Shown in pieces: positions 8,950 to 17,927 of a stretch of DNA of 64,000 bases. Both the position numbers and the translations under genes were made by a program. The DNA is from M1-B18 sp048264125 (GTDB taxonomy: Bacteria; Bacillota; Clostridia; Peptostreptococcales; Natronincolaceae): contig JBLXDM010000002.1 of the NCBI GenBank assembly GCA_048264125.1, positions 248,001-312,000 on the forward strand, in the 5' to 3' direction. Every line of letters begins with the position of its first letter. Positions within the stretch are counted from its first letter, which is position 1. The notes beneath the pieces were generated by a model. It made no database searches, had not been told where the DNA came from, and worked only from the letters and a program-made list of their open reading frames with translations.

Positions 8950-9618
8950 CTAATCCCTCCTAAAATAGTAGCCTACTCCCCATTTTGTCTGGATCATAGA
9001 CTGATTTTCCTCGTCCTTCAGCTTGTCTCTAAGATTTTTAATATGGACATCTATTGTTCGGGTATCTACGCAGGGCTCCCCCCAAACCATTTGAAATATC
9101 TGCTCCCTTGAAAATACCTTTCCCTTATTTCTCACCAGCAGCTCCAAAATATCAAACTCCTTAGGCGTCAACTCAACCTCCCGCTGGTTAAGCCACACTC
9201 TACGGGCATTAGAATCCACTGCTAGGCCTCCCACCTTGTATTGGGTCTCCTTCGTCTGCTTTTCCATCCTTCTGGATATAGCCCTCATTCTGGCAATCAG
9301 CTCACGGGTATTAAAGGGCTTCGTCATATAGTCATCCGCCCCCAGCTCCAAGCCTATTATTTTGTCAATATCACTGTCCTTGGCTGTAAGCATTATGATT
9401 GGCACATCTGATGTTTCTCTAAATTTTCGGCAGAGGGTTATACCATCCACCTTAGGTAGCATAAGATCTAGAATTACAAAATCATACCTGCTTTGTTCAA
9501 AAGCCGCTATTGCCGCTTCGCCATCATAAACGGCGTATACCCTAAAGCCCTCCTGCTCCAGGCTTTTCTTCAGCCCCTTTACCAGAAGCCTCTCGTCATC
9601 TATAACAAGTACCTCCAT
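8950..9618 (-). CDS. OmpR/PhoB-family response regulator
   Basis: About 222 residues with an N-terminal receiver and a C-terminal winged helix. In the receiver the acidic pair lies in VIDDE, the phospho-acceptor Asp in VILDLMLPK (about residue 51) and the conserved Lys in TKPF (about 100-103). The DNA-binding domain shows ELTPKEFDILELL and WGVGYYF. It regulates transcription on phosphorylation by the kinase encoded one base downstream. Longer in-frame starts exist (9627, 9624), but AGAGGTG is spaced best for the ATG at 9618. The gap to the upstream phosphohexomutase gene is only 25 bases. Confidence 0.95.
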   Translation of the reverse strand: MEVLVIDDERLLVKGLKKSLEQEGFRVYAVYDGEAAIAAFEQSRYDFVILDLMLPKVDGITLCRKFRETSDVPIIMLTAKDSDIDKIIGLELGADDYMTKPFNTRELIARMRAISRRMEKQTKETQYKVGGLAVDSNARRVWLNQREVELTPKEFDILELLVRNKGKVFSREQIFQMVWGEPCVDTRTIDVHIKNLRDKLKDEENQSMIQTKWGVGYYFRRD

Positions 9619-9643
9619 CCTCATCACCTCTCATTGTCTGCTG

Positions 9644-11383
9644 CTATTTTAAACCTAAGCGCTCCAGCATAGCTTCAATCAAAGCCCTAGCTCTCCTTGC
9701 GCCCTCCTCCTGCTGCTGTACCCTTACACCTGCATATATCTTAAGCTTGGGCTCTGTCCCCGAAGGCCTTATCGCTATCCAGCTACTATCCTCAAGCTTG
9801 TATTTCAGCACATCCGACGATGGCAATGAAATTGCGCCTTCTCTATGATTTTGAATGTCATAGCTTATTCCTGCTAGGTAATCCTCAAGCTCCAGCACCT
9901 CAGCTCCTGCAATTTCCTTTGGCCTCGATTCCCTCAGGTCCTTTAGGGTCCCCTTGATTTTTTCAAGACCCTCCTTGCCCTTTAGCGTTATTGATTTTAG
10001 CTCTTCAGCATAAAAGCCATGGCAGCTATAGAGCTCTAATAGTCCCTCATATATGGTCATGCCCCTCTTTAGATAATAGGCCGCCATCTCACAAATCAGC
10101 ATAGCTGCAACCACCGCATCCTTGTCTCTAGCATAGGTGCCTGCCAGATATCCAAAGCTTTCCTCATAACCAAACAAAAAAGTACTTTCCTTAGTTAACT
10201 CAAATTCCTTAATTTTCTCACCAATATATTTAAAGCCCGTCAGGGTGTCTATCGTCTTAATTCCATAATGGCGGGCAATATCCCTCCCCATTTCACTAGT
10301 AACTATGGTCTTTATTATAGCACCATCCTGAGGCAGCTTATTTTTCTCCTTTAACGAAGCCAGTATGTAATTAACCAGCAAGGCCCCGGTCTGATTACCC
10401 GTCAGCATTTGGTATTCACCATCAATGTTTTTAACTACAGCTCCAACCCTGTCACAGTCAGGGTCTGTTGCCAGAATAATATCTGCAGACCTTTCCTTAG
10501 CCAGCGCTATTGCTAAGCTGTAGGCCTCCGGCTCCTCAGGATTGGGATAGGAAACCGTAGGAAAATCGGGGTTCGGCTCCTGCTGCTGAGGTACTACAAA
10601 GACATTGGTAAAGCCCAGCCTCCTCAGCACTCGTGTTACCGGCCTATAGCCCGTGCCGTGGAGAGGTGTATAAACCACCCTTAAAGCCTCCGCCGCCTTT
10701 GCTATTTCTTCTTTTCTTATGGATTGCTCTAAAACTCTGGCATCATAGGCTATGTCTATTTCCTCGCCTACATAGCTGAGGAAGCCCATCTTAGTAGCCT
10801 CCTCCTTGCATATATAATTGATCTGATGATGATCATACAGCTCTGCTATTTCTGCTATTATTTTTTTTGCGATATCCGAGGCTATCTGGGCCCCATCCTC
10901 CCAGTATATCTTATATCCGTTGTATTCCGCAGGGTTATGGCTGGCTGTTATGACTATCCCGGCGATGGCCTTTAAATATCTGACGGCGAAGGATAGCTGG
11001 GGAGAGGGTCTAAGTAGGTCAAAGGCATACACCCTTATACCGTTTGCTGCCAGCACCAAGGCTACCTCCTCTGTAAATTCCACCGCCTTATGTCTGGAAT
11101 CATAGGCTATTACAACCCCTCTTCTCATAGCCTCCGTTCCTTGCTTTCTGATGAAATTTGCAAGGCCCTGGGTGGTTTTTCTTATGGTATATTTATTCAT
11201 GCGATTGGTACCAGCTCCTATAATGCCCCTGATTCCGGCTGTGCCAAACTCCAGATCCTTATAAAATCTATCCTCAATTTCCTTTTCCTGTCCCTCTATA
11301 GACTTCAGCTCATCCCTGGTCTCCTTATCAAAATAATTGTCGGTAAGCCACAGCTCATAGTTTTTAATAGTTCTTAAATCCAT
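9644..11383 (-). CDS. Phospho-sugar mutase (phosphoglucomutase/phosphomannomutase family)
   Basis: Alpha-D-phosphohexomutase superfamily, about 579 residues, the long PgcA-like form. It interconverts hexose 1- and 6-phosphates, supplying UDP-glucose and cell-wall polymers. The catalytic serine is in TASHNP (about 146-151). The metal loop is DPDCDR (about 308-313), and the sugar-binding loop GYEESFGY is present. The C-terminal phosphate-binding RPSGTEPKLK is intact. A GTG three codons upstream is in frame, but AGGGGTG has a 6-base spacer to the ATG at 11383. It is the first gene of a probable operon with the response regulator, kinase and GerMN lipoprotein. Confidence 0.95.
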   Translation of the reverse strand: MDLRTIKNYELWLTDNYFDKETRDELKSIEGQEKEIEDRFYKDLEFGTAGIRGIIGAGTNRMNKYTIRKTTQGLANFIRKQGTEAMRRGVVIAYDSRHKAVEFTEEVALVLAANGIRVYAFDLLRPSPQLSFAVRYLKAIAGIVITASHNPAEYNGYKIYWEDGAQIASDIAKKIIAEIAELYDHHQINYICKEEATKMGFLSYVGEEIDIAYDARVLEQSIRKEEIAKAAEALRVVYTPLHGTGYRPVTRVLRRLGFTNVFVVPQQQEPNPDFPTVSYPNPEEPEAYSLAIALAKERSADIILATDPDCDRVGAVVKNIDGEYQMLTGNQTGALLVNYILASLKEKNKLPQDGAIIKTIVTSEMGRDIARHYGIKTIDTLTGFKYIGEKIKEFELTKESTFLFGYEESFGYLAGTYARDKDAVVAAMLICEMAAYYLKRGMTIYEGLLELYSCHGFYAEELKSITLKGKEGLEKIKGTLKDLRESRPKEIAGAEVLELEDYLAGISYDIQNHREGAISLPSSDVLKYKLEDSSWIAIRPSGTEPKLKIYAGVRVQQQEEGARRARALIEAMLERLGLK

Positions 11384-11478
11384 ATCTATCACCCCTTAAT
11401 AAGAAATTAGAATTCAATAACCGCTTTAATATTTATATATAGTTTGTAATTTCTTATGTTATTAACCCAAATTTATTA

Positions 11479-11666
11479 TTGAGGAAATATCATTATAAAT
11501 ATGAGCAGTATGTTTACACAAAGTCAAAAGTTTCCTGCTTAGTGCCCCACGGGCTAATTGATTGAATTGAATTTTAAATGTTATTAGCCCTAGGCAATGC
11601 GCGATAAACTTTTAACTTTGTATAAACTAAAATATATGCACTCTACTGTAATAACCATTTCCTCAT
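11479..11666. repeat. MITE-like repeat, copy B
   Basis: Full-length copy in inverse orientation to copy D. The outer ends are TTGAGGAAAT and ATTTCCTCA. The inner arms are ACAAAGTCAAAAGTTTCCTG and its partner ending ACTTTGTATAAAC, around a short AT-rich centre. It occupies the gap between the mutase gene and murJ. Confidence 0.85.
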
Positions 11667-11687
11667 TGCTAAAATAATCTAGTTAAA

Positions 11688-13244
11688 TCATTCAAAGAGC
11701 CAGCTAAGCCTGCCGTAAAGCTTATTCCACAGATATTTTACTTCATTTATTCTCAGCAGGTAGCACAAACCAAAATATAAACCGCCTCCTGCTATTGTGA
11801 TAAATCCTATGGCAGCAGCACGTTTTACAAAGCCCTCCTGAGAATATAAAAGCTGTTCCCTTAACAAATACGTCAGCAGTCCCATAATCACCGAGGCTAC
11901 CATTATCTTTAGAAAATTTTTCACCAGACGACTGCCGCCAAATTTCCCCAGCCTTTTCCTTATGCTGATTATCAACAATAGCGCCGAGGCGCTCACCGCA
12001 ATGCTGGTAGCCAGAGCCAGCCCCTGATAGTCCAAGTATCTTACCAAAACAAAATTCAGTATGATATTTATGCCAACCGATACTGCTCCAGCCACCAAAG
12101 GCGTTTTTGTATCCTTAAGAGAATAAAATACCTTGCTGAAGGTATCTCTAAGTCCAATTCCCGTCAAGCCCAAAAGGTAAAAAACAAAGGCTCCGGCAGC
12201 TTTTTCCGTAGCGGCCTTATCAAAGGCACCCCTCTGAAAAAGCATCTCAATAACAGGCTCCGCCAGAATAATTCCTGCTATTGTCACCGGTATAGTTATT
12301 AAAAATACAATTGTTATAGCATTTCCCATTATCCTCTTGAAGCTCTCTAAATCCTCTTTTTTAGATTCCTGTGTCAATATAGGAAAGATAACCGTTAGAA
12401 CTGAGAAAATAAACACACCTATGACCAATTCCTCCAGCTTGCTGGCGTAGCTTAGGCTGGAGATGCTGCCGGCGGCTAAATTCGAGGCTATGCTCTTATC
12501 TATGGCCTGATTGATCTGCTGCAGCATTGTACCAACTACAATCGGTGTAGCTAAAAGAAGAAGCTCTTGAAGACCTTCATTCCTTAGGTCCAGCACCGGA
12601 CTATAGCTATATCCCAGCTTAATGGCCGAAGGGAGCTGAAAGAGAACCGTAGATAGCTGTGCTATTACTATGGCCACCATAAAGCCCTTCATTCCAAAGG
12701 CAGCTGCCAGCAGCATCAGATAAAATATGTAGATTATATTCAAGGGAAAACCGGTGGCTGCCGGAATTGCAAAGTGCTCCTTGCTCTGCAGATAGGCTGT
12801 AAATATGGAGGCAAGGGCAACAAATATGATCATAGGCGCAACAATACGAAGCATATCCACAGTCAGCTCAAAGCTCTGACCCTCAAAGCCCGAGGCTATG
12901 ATATTGATAATATACGGTGCCAGCAGCCATACCAATGCAGTAATTAATACAGTTATGCAAATTGTAATATTTATTAAATTGCTGGTAAATTTATTTTTCG
13001 TAGCCTCTCCGTTTTTCTCCTCCATCCGAATAAAAACAGGCACGAGGGTGGTGCTGAAGATACTGTTTAAGGTTGCTATTACTATAGTAATTACCGTATA
13101 TATAATAAAATAGCTGTCGGTGACAGAGCCGGCTCCAAATTTTGAGGCTATTAGAACCTCTCTTAAAAAGCCAAGGGCTTTACTTGAAAATATTATAATC
13201 ATAATTAGCAAGGCAGATTTTGCAGCCTTTGCTGATCTACTCAT
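11688..13244 (-). CDS. murJ: Lipid II flippase MurJ (MviN family)
   Basis: A 518-residue polytopic membrane protein of the MOP superfamily that moves lipid II across the membrane for peptidoglycan synthesis. It has the family length and about 14 hydrophobic helices. Its N-terminal region reads ALGFLREVLIASKFGAG, and the central KVFYSLKDTKTPLVAG motif is highly characteristic. An RBS (AAGGG, 7-base spacer) precedes the ATG at 13244. It lies behind a terminator that separates it from fabZ. MviN relatives also include teichoic-acid and exopolysaccharide flippases, but the motif match favours MurJ. Confidence 0.93.
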   Translation of the reverse strand: MSRSAKAAKSALLIMIIIFSSKALGFLREVLIASKFGAGSVTDSYFIIYTVITIVIATLNSIFSTTLVPVFIRMEEKNGEATKNKFTSNLINITICITVLITALVWLLAPYIINIIASGFEGQSFELTVDMLRIVAPMIIFVALASIFTAYLQSKEHFAIPAATGFPLNIIYIFYLMLLAAAFGMKGFMVAIVIAQLSTVLFQLPSAIKLGYSYSPVLDLRNEGLQELLLLATPIVVGTMLQQINQAIDKSIASNLAAGSISSLSYASKLEELVIGVFIFSVLTVIFPILTQESKKEDLESFKRIMGNAITIVFLITIPVTIAGIILAEPVIEMLFQRGAFDKAATEKAAGAFVFYLLGLTGIGLRDTFSKVFYSLKDTKTPLVAGAVSVGINIILNFVLVRYLDYQGLALATSIAVSASALLLIISIRKRLGKFGGSRLVKNFLKIMVASVIMGLLTYLLREQLLYSQEGFVKRAAAIGFITIAGGGLYFGLCYLLRINEVKYLWNKLYGRLSWLFE

Positions 13245-13260
13245 ACTTATACCCTTCCTT

Positions 13261-13294
13261 CAAAAAAGCAACTACCCCCAAAAGGCAGTTGCTT
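13261..13294 (-). terminator. Terminator after fabZ
   Basis: Stem AAGCAACT/AGTTGCTT (13266-13273 with 13287-13294), extended by GCC/GG pairs, followed on the minus strand by TTTTTTG. Confidence 0.85.
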
Positions 13295-13310
13295 CTAATT
13301 GTTTATCCTA

Positions 13311-13748
13311 TTACTTAGGTTGATCGATTAATGCAAAGGTTAAAACAGCACTGCATGCCAGCTGTCCATCAACCGTTGCCCTTGCATTTGCCTTTCCTAT
13401 TCCTCTTCTAAGGGTAGTCATTTCAATTTCCAGCCTCAGCACATCCCCAGGTACCACCTGTCTCTTGAATTTGCATTCATCTATCCCTGCAAATACCCCC
13501 AGCTTTCCCTTATTTTCCTCCAGCCCAAGGCATGTGGCCGCCGCCACCTGCGCCAGCGCCTCCAGCATCAGCACCCCCGGCATGATAGGATTACCGGGAA
13601 AGTGTCCCTGGAAAAAGGGCTCATTTATGGTTACATTTTTAATTCCTACAGCTCTCTTTCCTGCCTCCATTTCAATCATTTTATCCACCAATAAAAATGG
13701 ATATCTATGGGGTATTATATTCTGTATTTCTTTATTGTTCAGCTCCAT
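13311..13748 (-). CDS. fabZ: 3-hydroxyacyl-[acyl-carrier-protein] dehydratase FabZ
   Basis: A 145-residue hot-dog-fold dehydratase of type II fatty acid synthesis, converting 3-hydroxyacyl-ACP to trans-2-enoyl-ACP. The signature HRYPFLLVD lies at 14-22. The catalytic His49 is in GHFPGNP and Glu63 in LMLEALAQ. GGGAG lies 8 bases before the ATG. It lies next to flhP/flgJ, as in the B. subtilis ywpB (fabZ) neighbourhood. It has its own terminator, so it is probably transcribed alone. Confidence 0.97.
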   Translation of the reverse strand: MELNNKEIQNIIPHRYPFLLVDKMIEMEAGKRAVGIKNVTINEPFFQGHFPGNPIMPGVLMLEALAQVAAATCLGLEENKGKLGVFAGIDECKFKRQVVPGDVLRLEIEMTTLRRGIGKANARATVDGQLACSAVLTFALIDQPK

Positions 13749-13851
13749 TTGTCTAGCTCCCTTCCTGCATTATATTTTTATTATTAACAATTTTTATCAT
13801 CAAAGACAACAATTTACTTTATTTTATCTTAATTTTTATGGTTTTACAAAC

Positions 13852-13875
13852 AAAAAAACTGGAGCTTACCCCAGT
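13852..13875 (-). terminator. Terminator after the flagellar gene group
   Basis: On the minus strand ACTGG, an 8-base loop, CCAGT, then TTTTTTG. It follows the flgJ-like stop codon. Confidence 0.75.
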
Positions 13876-13886
13876 CATATGAATTA

Positions 13887-14222
13887 TTACTCTTCAATTA
13901 TGTCGCTTTCCTTTATCGTTATCTGCTTCTGCATTTGCTTGTACAAATACTGTGCCAGACCAATACCTTGACCATTGGCCAGCTCCTCAGACATTTTTTC
14001 ATCCTGCATTTCCTCAAAGATTTTTCTGCCATGGCTTTTTTCCGTTAAGCCACCCTCAACCACCGTTGATCTCATCTGCTTCAGCATCATATTTAAAAAT
14101 ACTGCCTCAAATTCCTTACATACCTCCATTAGCTTTTCCGGGTCTTCCTTATATCTGACGTTGGTTTCGGCCTTTAGAGGCGTATTTACTTGATAATTCG
14201 TTTGGTAATCCGTTATCTTCAT
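13887..14222 (-). CDS. FlgJ-like rod-binding protein
   Basis: A 111-residue protein matching the N-terminal rod-binding domain of FlgJ (Rod-binding family) without the C-terminal muramidase domain of proteobacterial FlgJ. The typical region CKEFEAVFLNMMLKQMRST (residues 35-53) is followed by GRKIFEEMQDEKMSEELA and a GLAQYLYKQM tail. It should help cap or chaperone flagellar rod assembly. It is the last gene of the flhO-flhP-flgJ set, 26 bases after flhP. The ATG follows AAGGTGG. Confidence 0.88.
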   Translation of the reverse strand: MKITDYQTNYQVNTPLKAETNVRYKEDPEKLMEVCKEFEAVFLNMMLKQMRSTVVEGGLTEKSHGRKIFEEMQDEKMSEELANGQGIGLAQYLYKQMQKQITIKESDIIEE

Positions 14223-14248
14223 AATACTCTACCACCTTCAGTCAATAA

Positions 14249-15043
14249 TTATCTTTTAAGGTTATTCGCTATACCCAACATTTCATCACTGGTCTGTATT
14301 GCCTTTGAATTAATTTCATATGCCCGCTGAGCTGTTATCATACGTACCATCTCATCTACGATTTGCACATTGGAGGTCTCTAAATAGCCCTGCATCATAC
14401 TGCTGGTTCTGGTCTCCTCCTCCATAGGTATTTCTTCTCCGGAGGCTACTGTAGCATTGTATAGATTTCTGCCTATGGCCTCTAAGCCGTCGGGGTTAAT
14501 AAACTTAACCAGCTTTATGGTTCCTATTTCCTGAATTTCTCCCTCTGCATCCTCAGCAGTAATTCGTCCATCGTAGGATACGCTAATATTCTTCATTCCG
14601 TCTTCAAAAACTATTTCATCGTCAAACTCAGAAAGAACCGTATATCCCTCAGCTGTCACCAGCCTCATTTCATCCTCCTCCACACTAAATTTGAAGCTTC
14701 CGTCTCTAGTGTAGTGAACATTATCGTTTGGTCCGAGGATTGCAAAAAAGCCTTCACCATCGATGGCTACGTCCAATGGATTTTCGGTTCTTTCCATACT
14801 GCCAGTGGTAAAGCTTCTGGAGGTTGCCGAAGGCATAACCCCATGACCAATTTGAAGATTAACCGGCTGTCCCTCTCCCTCGTTTAAATCGGATTTCCTC
14901 AGGGTTGCATACAACAAATCCTTAAATTCCATCCTCTGTCTTTTATAGCCTGTCGTATTAACATTTGCTAGGTTATTTGAAATATTGTCTATATTCAACT
15001 GCTGTGCCTTCATACCGGATGCCGCTGTCCACAAAGCCCTCAT
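14249..15043 (-). CDS. flhP: Flagellar basal-body rod protein FlhP (FlgG-like)
   Basis: A 264-residue axial flagellar protein of the FlgG/FlhP type, forming part of the distal rod. The N-terminus MRALWTAASGMKAQQLNIDN followed by ISNNLANVNTTGYKR is the rod/hook signature. The middle holds the FlgG-specific DGEGFFAI and the YTRDGSF segment. The C-terminus QGYLETSNVQIVDEMVRMI is the conserved C-terminal rod helix that packs with the N-terminal one. GGGGG lies 6 bases before the ATG. The order mbl-flhO-flhP is as in B. subtilis. Confidence 0.93.
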   Translation of the reverse strand: MRALWTAASGMKAQQLNIDNISNNLANVNTTGYKRQRMEFKDLLYATLRKSDLNEGEGQPVNLQIGHGVMPSATSRSFTTGSMERTENPLDVAIDGEGFFAILGPNDNVHYTRDGSFKFSVEEDEMRLVTAEGYTVLSEFDDEIVFEDGMKNISVSYDGRITAEDAEGEIQEIGTIKLVKFINPDGLEAIGRNLYNATVASGEEIPMEEETRTSSMMQGYLETSNVQIVDEMVRMITAQRAYEINSKAIQTSDEMLGIANNLKR

Positions 15044-15088
15044 AAAAATCCCCCTATCTTAATTCACTATTCGTTATTACTAACGCTT

Positions 15089-16165
15089 TTACTTCAGTAC
15101 TCCAATATCATTGACTGCCCTCTGAAGTATATCATCATAGGCCTTAACAATCTTTTGATTTGATTCATAATTTCTGTAGCTGTTTATCATTTCCACCATT
15201 TCCTTTATGGTGTTTACATTGGAGCTTTCCAGGAAGCCCTGCAGCACCTTGCCGTTGAAGGCCTGGGTTTCCAACTCAGTTCCCTCAGCCATCTCAAAAT
15301 ATCCTTCGCCATATTTTCTCAGCACACTCAAATTAGTTATATCTACAATTTCAATAGCATCGATCACTTCATTGTCCAGGATTAACTCTCCTGCTTCGTT
15401 TATGGTAAAATCTCTGCCCTCTGCTAGTATTGATCCAAATTGGCCTGAAAGGAAGTAACCCTCAGCGGTTATGATCTCTCCATTGCTATTGACTGTAAAA
15501 TTACCGTTTCTGGTGTACATCTCTCCCCTTGGGGTCAAAACCTTGAAAAAGCCGTTCCCTTGTAGGGCAATGTCCAAGCTGTTCCCGGTCTCCTCGGGAG
15601 TTCCCTGGCTGAAATCTGTATCTATTTTACTTATCCTTAAACCACCATTTATCGTACCTATGGTATTAATGGTTCCGCGGTTTATCAGATCTGCTATTAC
15701 CTGTCCATTTGATACTATCTGTCCTGCAGCATTTACCTCGAAGGAATCACCCTCTATGTGTATAGCCCTGCCATTGGAATCTAAAACATAATTTCCCTGA
15801 GAGGTATCCACAGCACCAGTGCCGTTTCTGCTATAGGTTTTTAAATAACCGCTCTCATCCAATGCAAAACCAATATCTCTATTGTAGGAGGTCCCTAAAG
15901 GGCTGCTGACGGTAAATAGCCCTCTGTCGCTGGATAGCTGATAGGCCTCACCATCCTGCTCTATTGTTATAGGTGCCATACTGAAGGCCTCCGATGGCAG
16001 CCTTCCATTTATCTTCTGAAGCAATACCTCTGGAAAGGTCTCAGATATTACCACGTCCCTTTTATAGGAGGTTGTATTGGCATTTGCAATATTGTTGGCC
16101 GTAACGTCTATCTTCTTTTCAGTTGTCTGCATAGCTGATACTGCAGTATAGAGTCCTCTTAGCAT
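15089..16165 (-). CDS. flhO: Flagellar hook-basal body protein FlhO (FlgF/FlgG-like)
   Basis: About 358 residues, somewhat longer than FlhP. The N-terminal rod motif MLRGLYTAVSAMQ leads into VTANNIANANTTSYKR, and the FlgF/FlgG middle domain contains LQGNGFFKV and YTRNGNF. The C-terminal helix is LQGFLESSNVNTIKEMVEMI. It is a proximal-rod-type component exported by the flagellar secretion system. An in-frame GTG lies three codons upstream, but GAGGTGG is properly spaced for the ATG at 16165. The gene lies between the mbl terminator and flhP. Confidence 0.92.
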   Translation of the reverse strand: MLRGLYTAVSAMQTTEKKIDVTANNIANANTTSYKRDVVISETFPEVLLQKINGRLPSEAFSMAPITIEQDGEAYQLSSDRGLFTVSSPLGTSYNRDIGFALDESGYLKTYSRNGTGAVDTSQGNYVLDSNGRAIHIEGDSFEVNAAGQIVSNGQVIADLINRGTINTIGTINGGLRISKIDTDFSQGTPEETGNSLDIALQGNGFFKVLTPRGEMYTRNGNFTVNSNGEIITAEGYFLSGQFGSILAEGRDFTINEAGELILDNEVIDAIEIVDITNLSVLRKYGEGYFEMAEGTELETQAFNGKVLQGFLESSNVNTIKEMVEMINSYRNYESNQKIVKAYDDILQRAVNDIGVLK

Positions 16166-16247
16166 TTTTACCACCTCGTATTATTCTTCTAACAGTTTAT
16201 ATCGGCATATAAGCTTCATCTCTTTAATTAATTTTAATGCAATTCTT

Positions 16248-16286
16248 GGAAAAACAACATAGGACTATGTCTTCAATCCATAGTCC
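16248..16286 (-). terminator. Terminator after mbl
   Basis: Stem GGACTATG/CATAGTCC (16262-16269 with 16279-16286) followed on the minus strand by TATGTTGTTTTTCC. Confidence 0.65.
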
Positions 16287-16295
16287 CGGTATTTA

Positions 16296-17321
16296 TTAAC
16301 GATATCTTTTATTTCCGCCCTCAAGCCCCTGCTCCAATAGGTGCAGCGATTCCAAAGCCTTGCCGGTACCCTTTGCAACACAGGATATTGCATCCTCAGC
16401 TACATAGGCACGAATATTGGTTCTCTTCTCAATTAGCTTGTCCAGGCCCCAAAGCATTGCCCCTCCGCCGGTCATAATAATTCCTTGATTAGCGATATCT
16501 GAAGCCAGCTCAGGCGGTGTCCTCTCCAATACACTATGTACGGCATCTGCAATGCTGGTTACTGCCTCTTCCGTGGCCTCCAGCATTTCTTCACTGGATA
16601 CAGATATATTTACTGGCAGGCCGGAAACGAGGTTTCTACCCTTGACATCCATATATACCTCTTCACCCCTAGGATATGCCGCTCCAATGTTAATCTTCAT
16701 ATCCTCTGCTGTCCTTTCACCGATCATTATGTTATGCTTCTTCCTCATGTAGCGGATAATTGATTCATCAAACTTGTCACCCGCCACCTTGATGGAGGTG
16801 CTTACAACGATCCCGCCTAGGGAAATAACAGCAACATCACAGGTTCCACCACCTATATCAACCACCATATGCCCGTTGGGCTTAGAAATATCTAAGCCTG
16901 CGCCTATAGCAGCTGCAATGGGCTCTTCAATTAAGTATGTACTTCTGGCGCCTGCCTCATTTGTCGCATCTATAACCGCTCTTTTTTCAACCTCAGTAAC
17001 ACCACTTGGCACACATACTATTATTTTAGGCTTAAAGAATAATCTTTTTCCTGCGGTCTTTTGAATAAAATATTTAAGCATTCTTTCAGTGACCTCATAA
17101 TCTGAAATTACACCATCCCTTAAGGGGCGAATGGCTACAATGTTTCCAGGGGTTCTACCCAGCATTTTTCTCGCTTCCTGACCAACCGCTAAAATTCTAT
17201 TTGTATTTTTATCTATGGCTACTACCGACGGCTCCTGAAGAACAATTCCCTTACCCTTAACAAAAACCAAAACACTGGCTGTCCCTAAATCAATCCCTAT
17301 ATCCTCACCAATTCCAAACAT
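16296..17321 (-). CDS. mbl: MreB-like actin Mbl, rod shape-determining protein
   Basis: A 341-residue bacterial actin that organises lateral cell-wall synthesis beneath the membrane. Nucleotide-binding motifs are IDLGTASVLV (9-18) and VDIGGGTCDVAV (about 154-165), with the adenosine motif IIMTGGGAML near 284-293. Position between spoIIID and flhO identifies it as the Mbl paralogue rather than MreB itself, which normally sits with mreC/mreD. GGGGGG is 6 bases from the ATG. Confidence 0.95.
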   Translation of the reverse strand: MFGIGEDIGIDLGTASVLVFVKGKGIVLQEPSVVAIDKNTNRILAVGQEARKMLGRTPGNIVAIRPLRDGVISDYEVTERMLKYFIQKTAGKRLFFKPKIIVCVPSGVTEVEKRAVIDATNEAGARSTYLIEEPIAAAIGAGLDISKPNGHMVVDIGGGTCDVAVISLGGIVVSTSIKVAGDKFDESIIRYMRKKHNIMIGERTAEDMKINIGAAYPRGEEVYMDVKGRNLVSGLPVNISVSSEEMLEATEEAVTSIADAVHSVLERTPPELASDIANQGIIMTGGGAMLWGLDKLIEKRTNIRAYVAEDAISCVAKGTGKALESLHLLEQGLEGGNKRYR

Positions 17322-17532
17322 CGTAAACCCCCCACTTTATAATAGTATTTATCCATAAGACAGCGTAAAACTGCCATGCATTGTAAATTATTATCAACTA
17401 TAATACCTTCTATATAAAAGCAAAAATACCTCTTTTATTGCGTAAAAATTAATAAATTTTTTGTAATATTTTAGCGTTTTTTCCCGTATTAATACCTACA
17501 ATTATTATATTATAAAAGGCAAAAAAATTAAA

Positions 17533-17556
17533 GAGCCTCTCATAGTGGAGACCCTC
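17533..17556 (-). terminator. Probable terminator after spoIIID
   Basis: An interrupted hairpin (GAG + TCTC paired with GAGA + CTC, with a 2-base internal mismatch) is followed on the minus strand by TTTAATTTTTTT. Confidence 0.5.
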
Positions 17557-17582
17557 CTAATCAATTTGTATATATTTAGACA

Positions 17583-17843
17583 TTACATAGTAGCTGTCTT
17601 ATATTTCATCTTTGTTGCTCTTCCACCTCTAATGTGTCTCTCTGCTTTGTTAACGTCCAGTATATCCTTTACATGATTAGCCACTAGAGGGTTTATCTTA
17701 GGAAGCCTCTCAGTAACATCCTTGTGTACAGTGCTTTTGCTCACTCCAAAAATACGAGCAGTTTGTCTGACAGTTGCTCCTTCATTAATAATATAATTTG
17801 CGATTTCCATCACTCGTTTTTCTATGTAATCCTTCAAAGTCAT
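17583..17843 (-). CDS. spoIIID: Sporulation transcriptional regulator SpoIIID
   Basis: An 86-residue DNA-binding protein active in the mother cell after sigma-E, switching genes on and off before sigma-K. The helix-turn-helix TVRQTARIFGVSKSTVHKD occupies residues 24-42 and is followed by the basic C-terminal region with HIRGGRATKMKY. GGGGGG precedes the ATG directly. It lies between spoIIQ and mbl, as in B. subtilis. Confidence 0.97.
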   Translation of the reverse strand: MTLKDYIEKRVMEIANYIINEGATVRQTARIFGVSKSTVHKDVTERLPKINPLVANHVKDILDVNKAERHIRGGRATKMKYKTATM

Positions 17844-17927
17844 AACCCCCCTCTATTATAGTGTCTTAGTCTATAATATGAGGGGGGTATAAAATTTAGA
17901 ATATATTTTAATATAGAAATATATTTT

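Noticed and set aside
13465..13971. 168-codon plus-strand frame opposite fabZ and flgJ
   Set aside because: Runs across two real genes and a terminator on the other strand, with no ribosome site.
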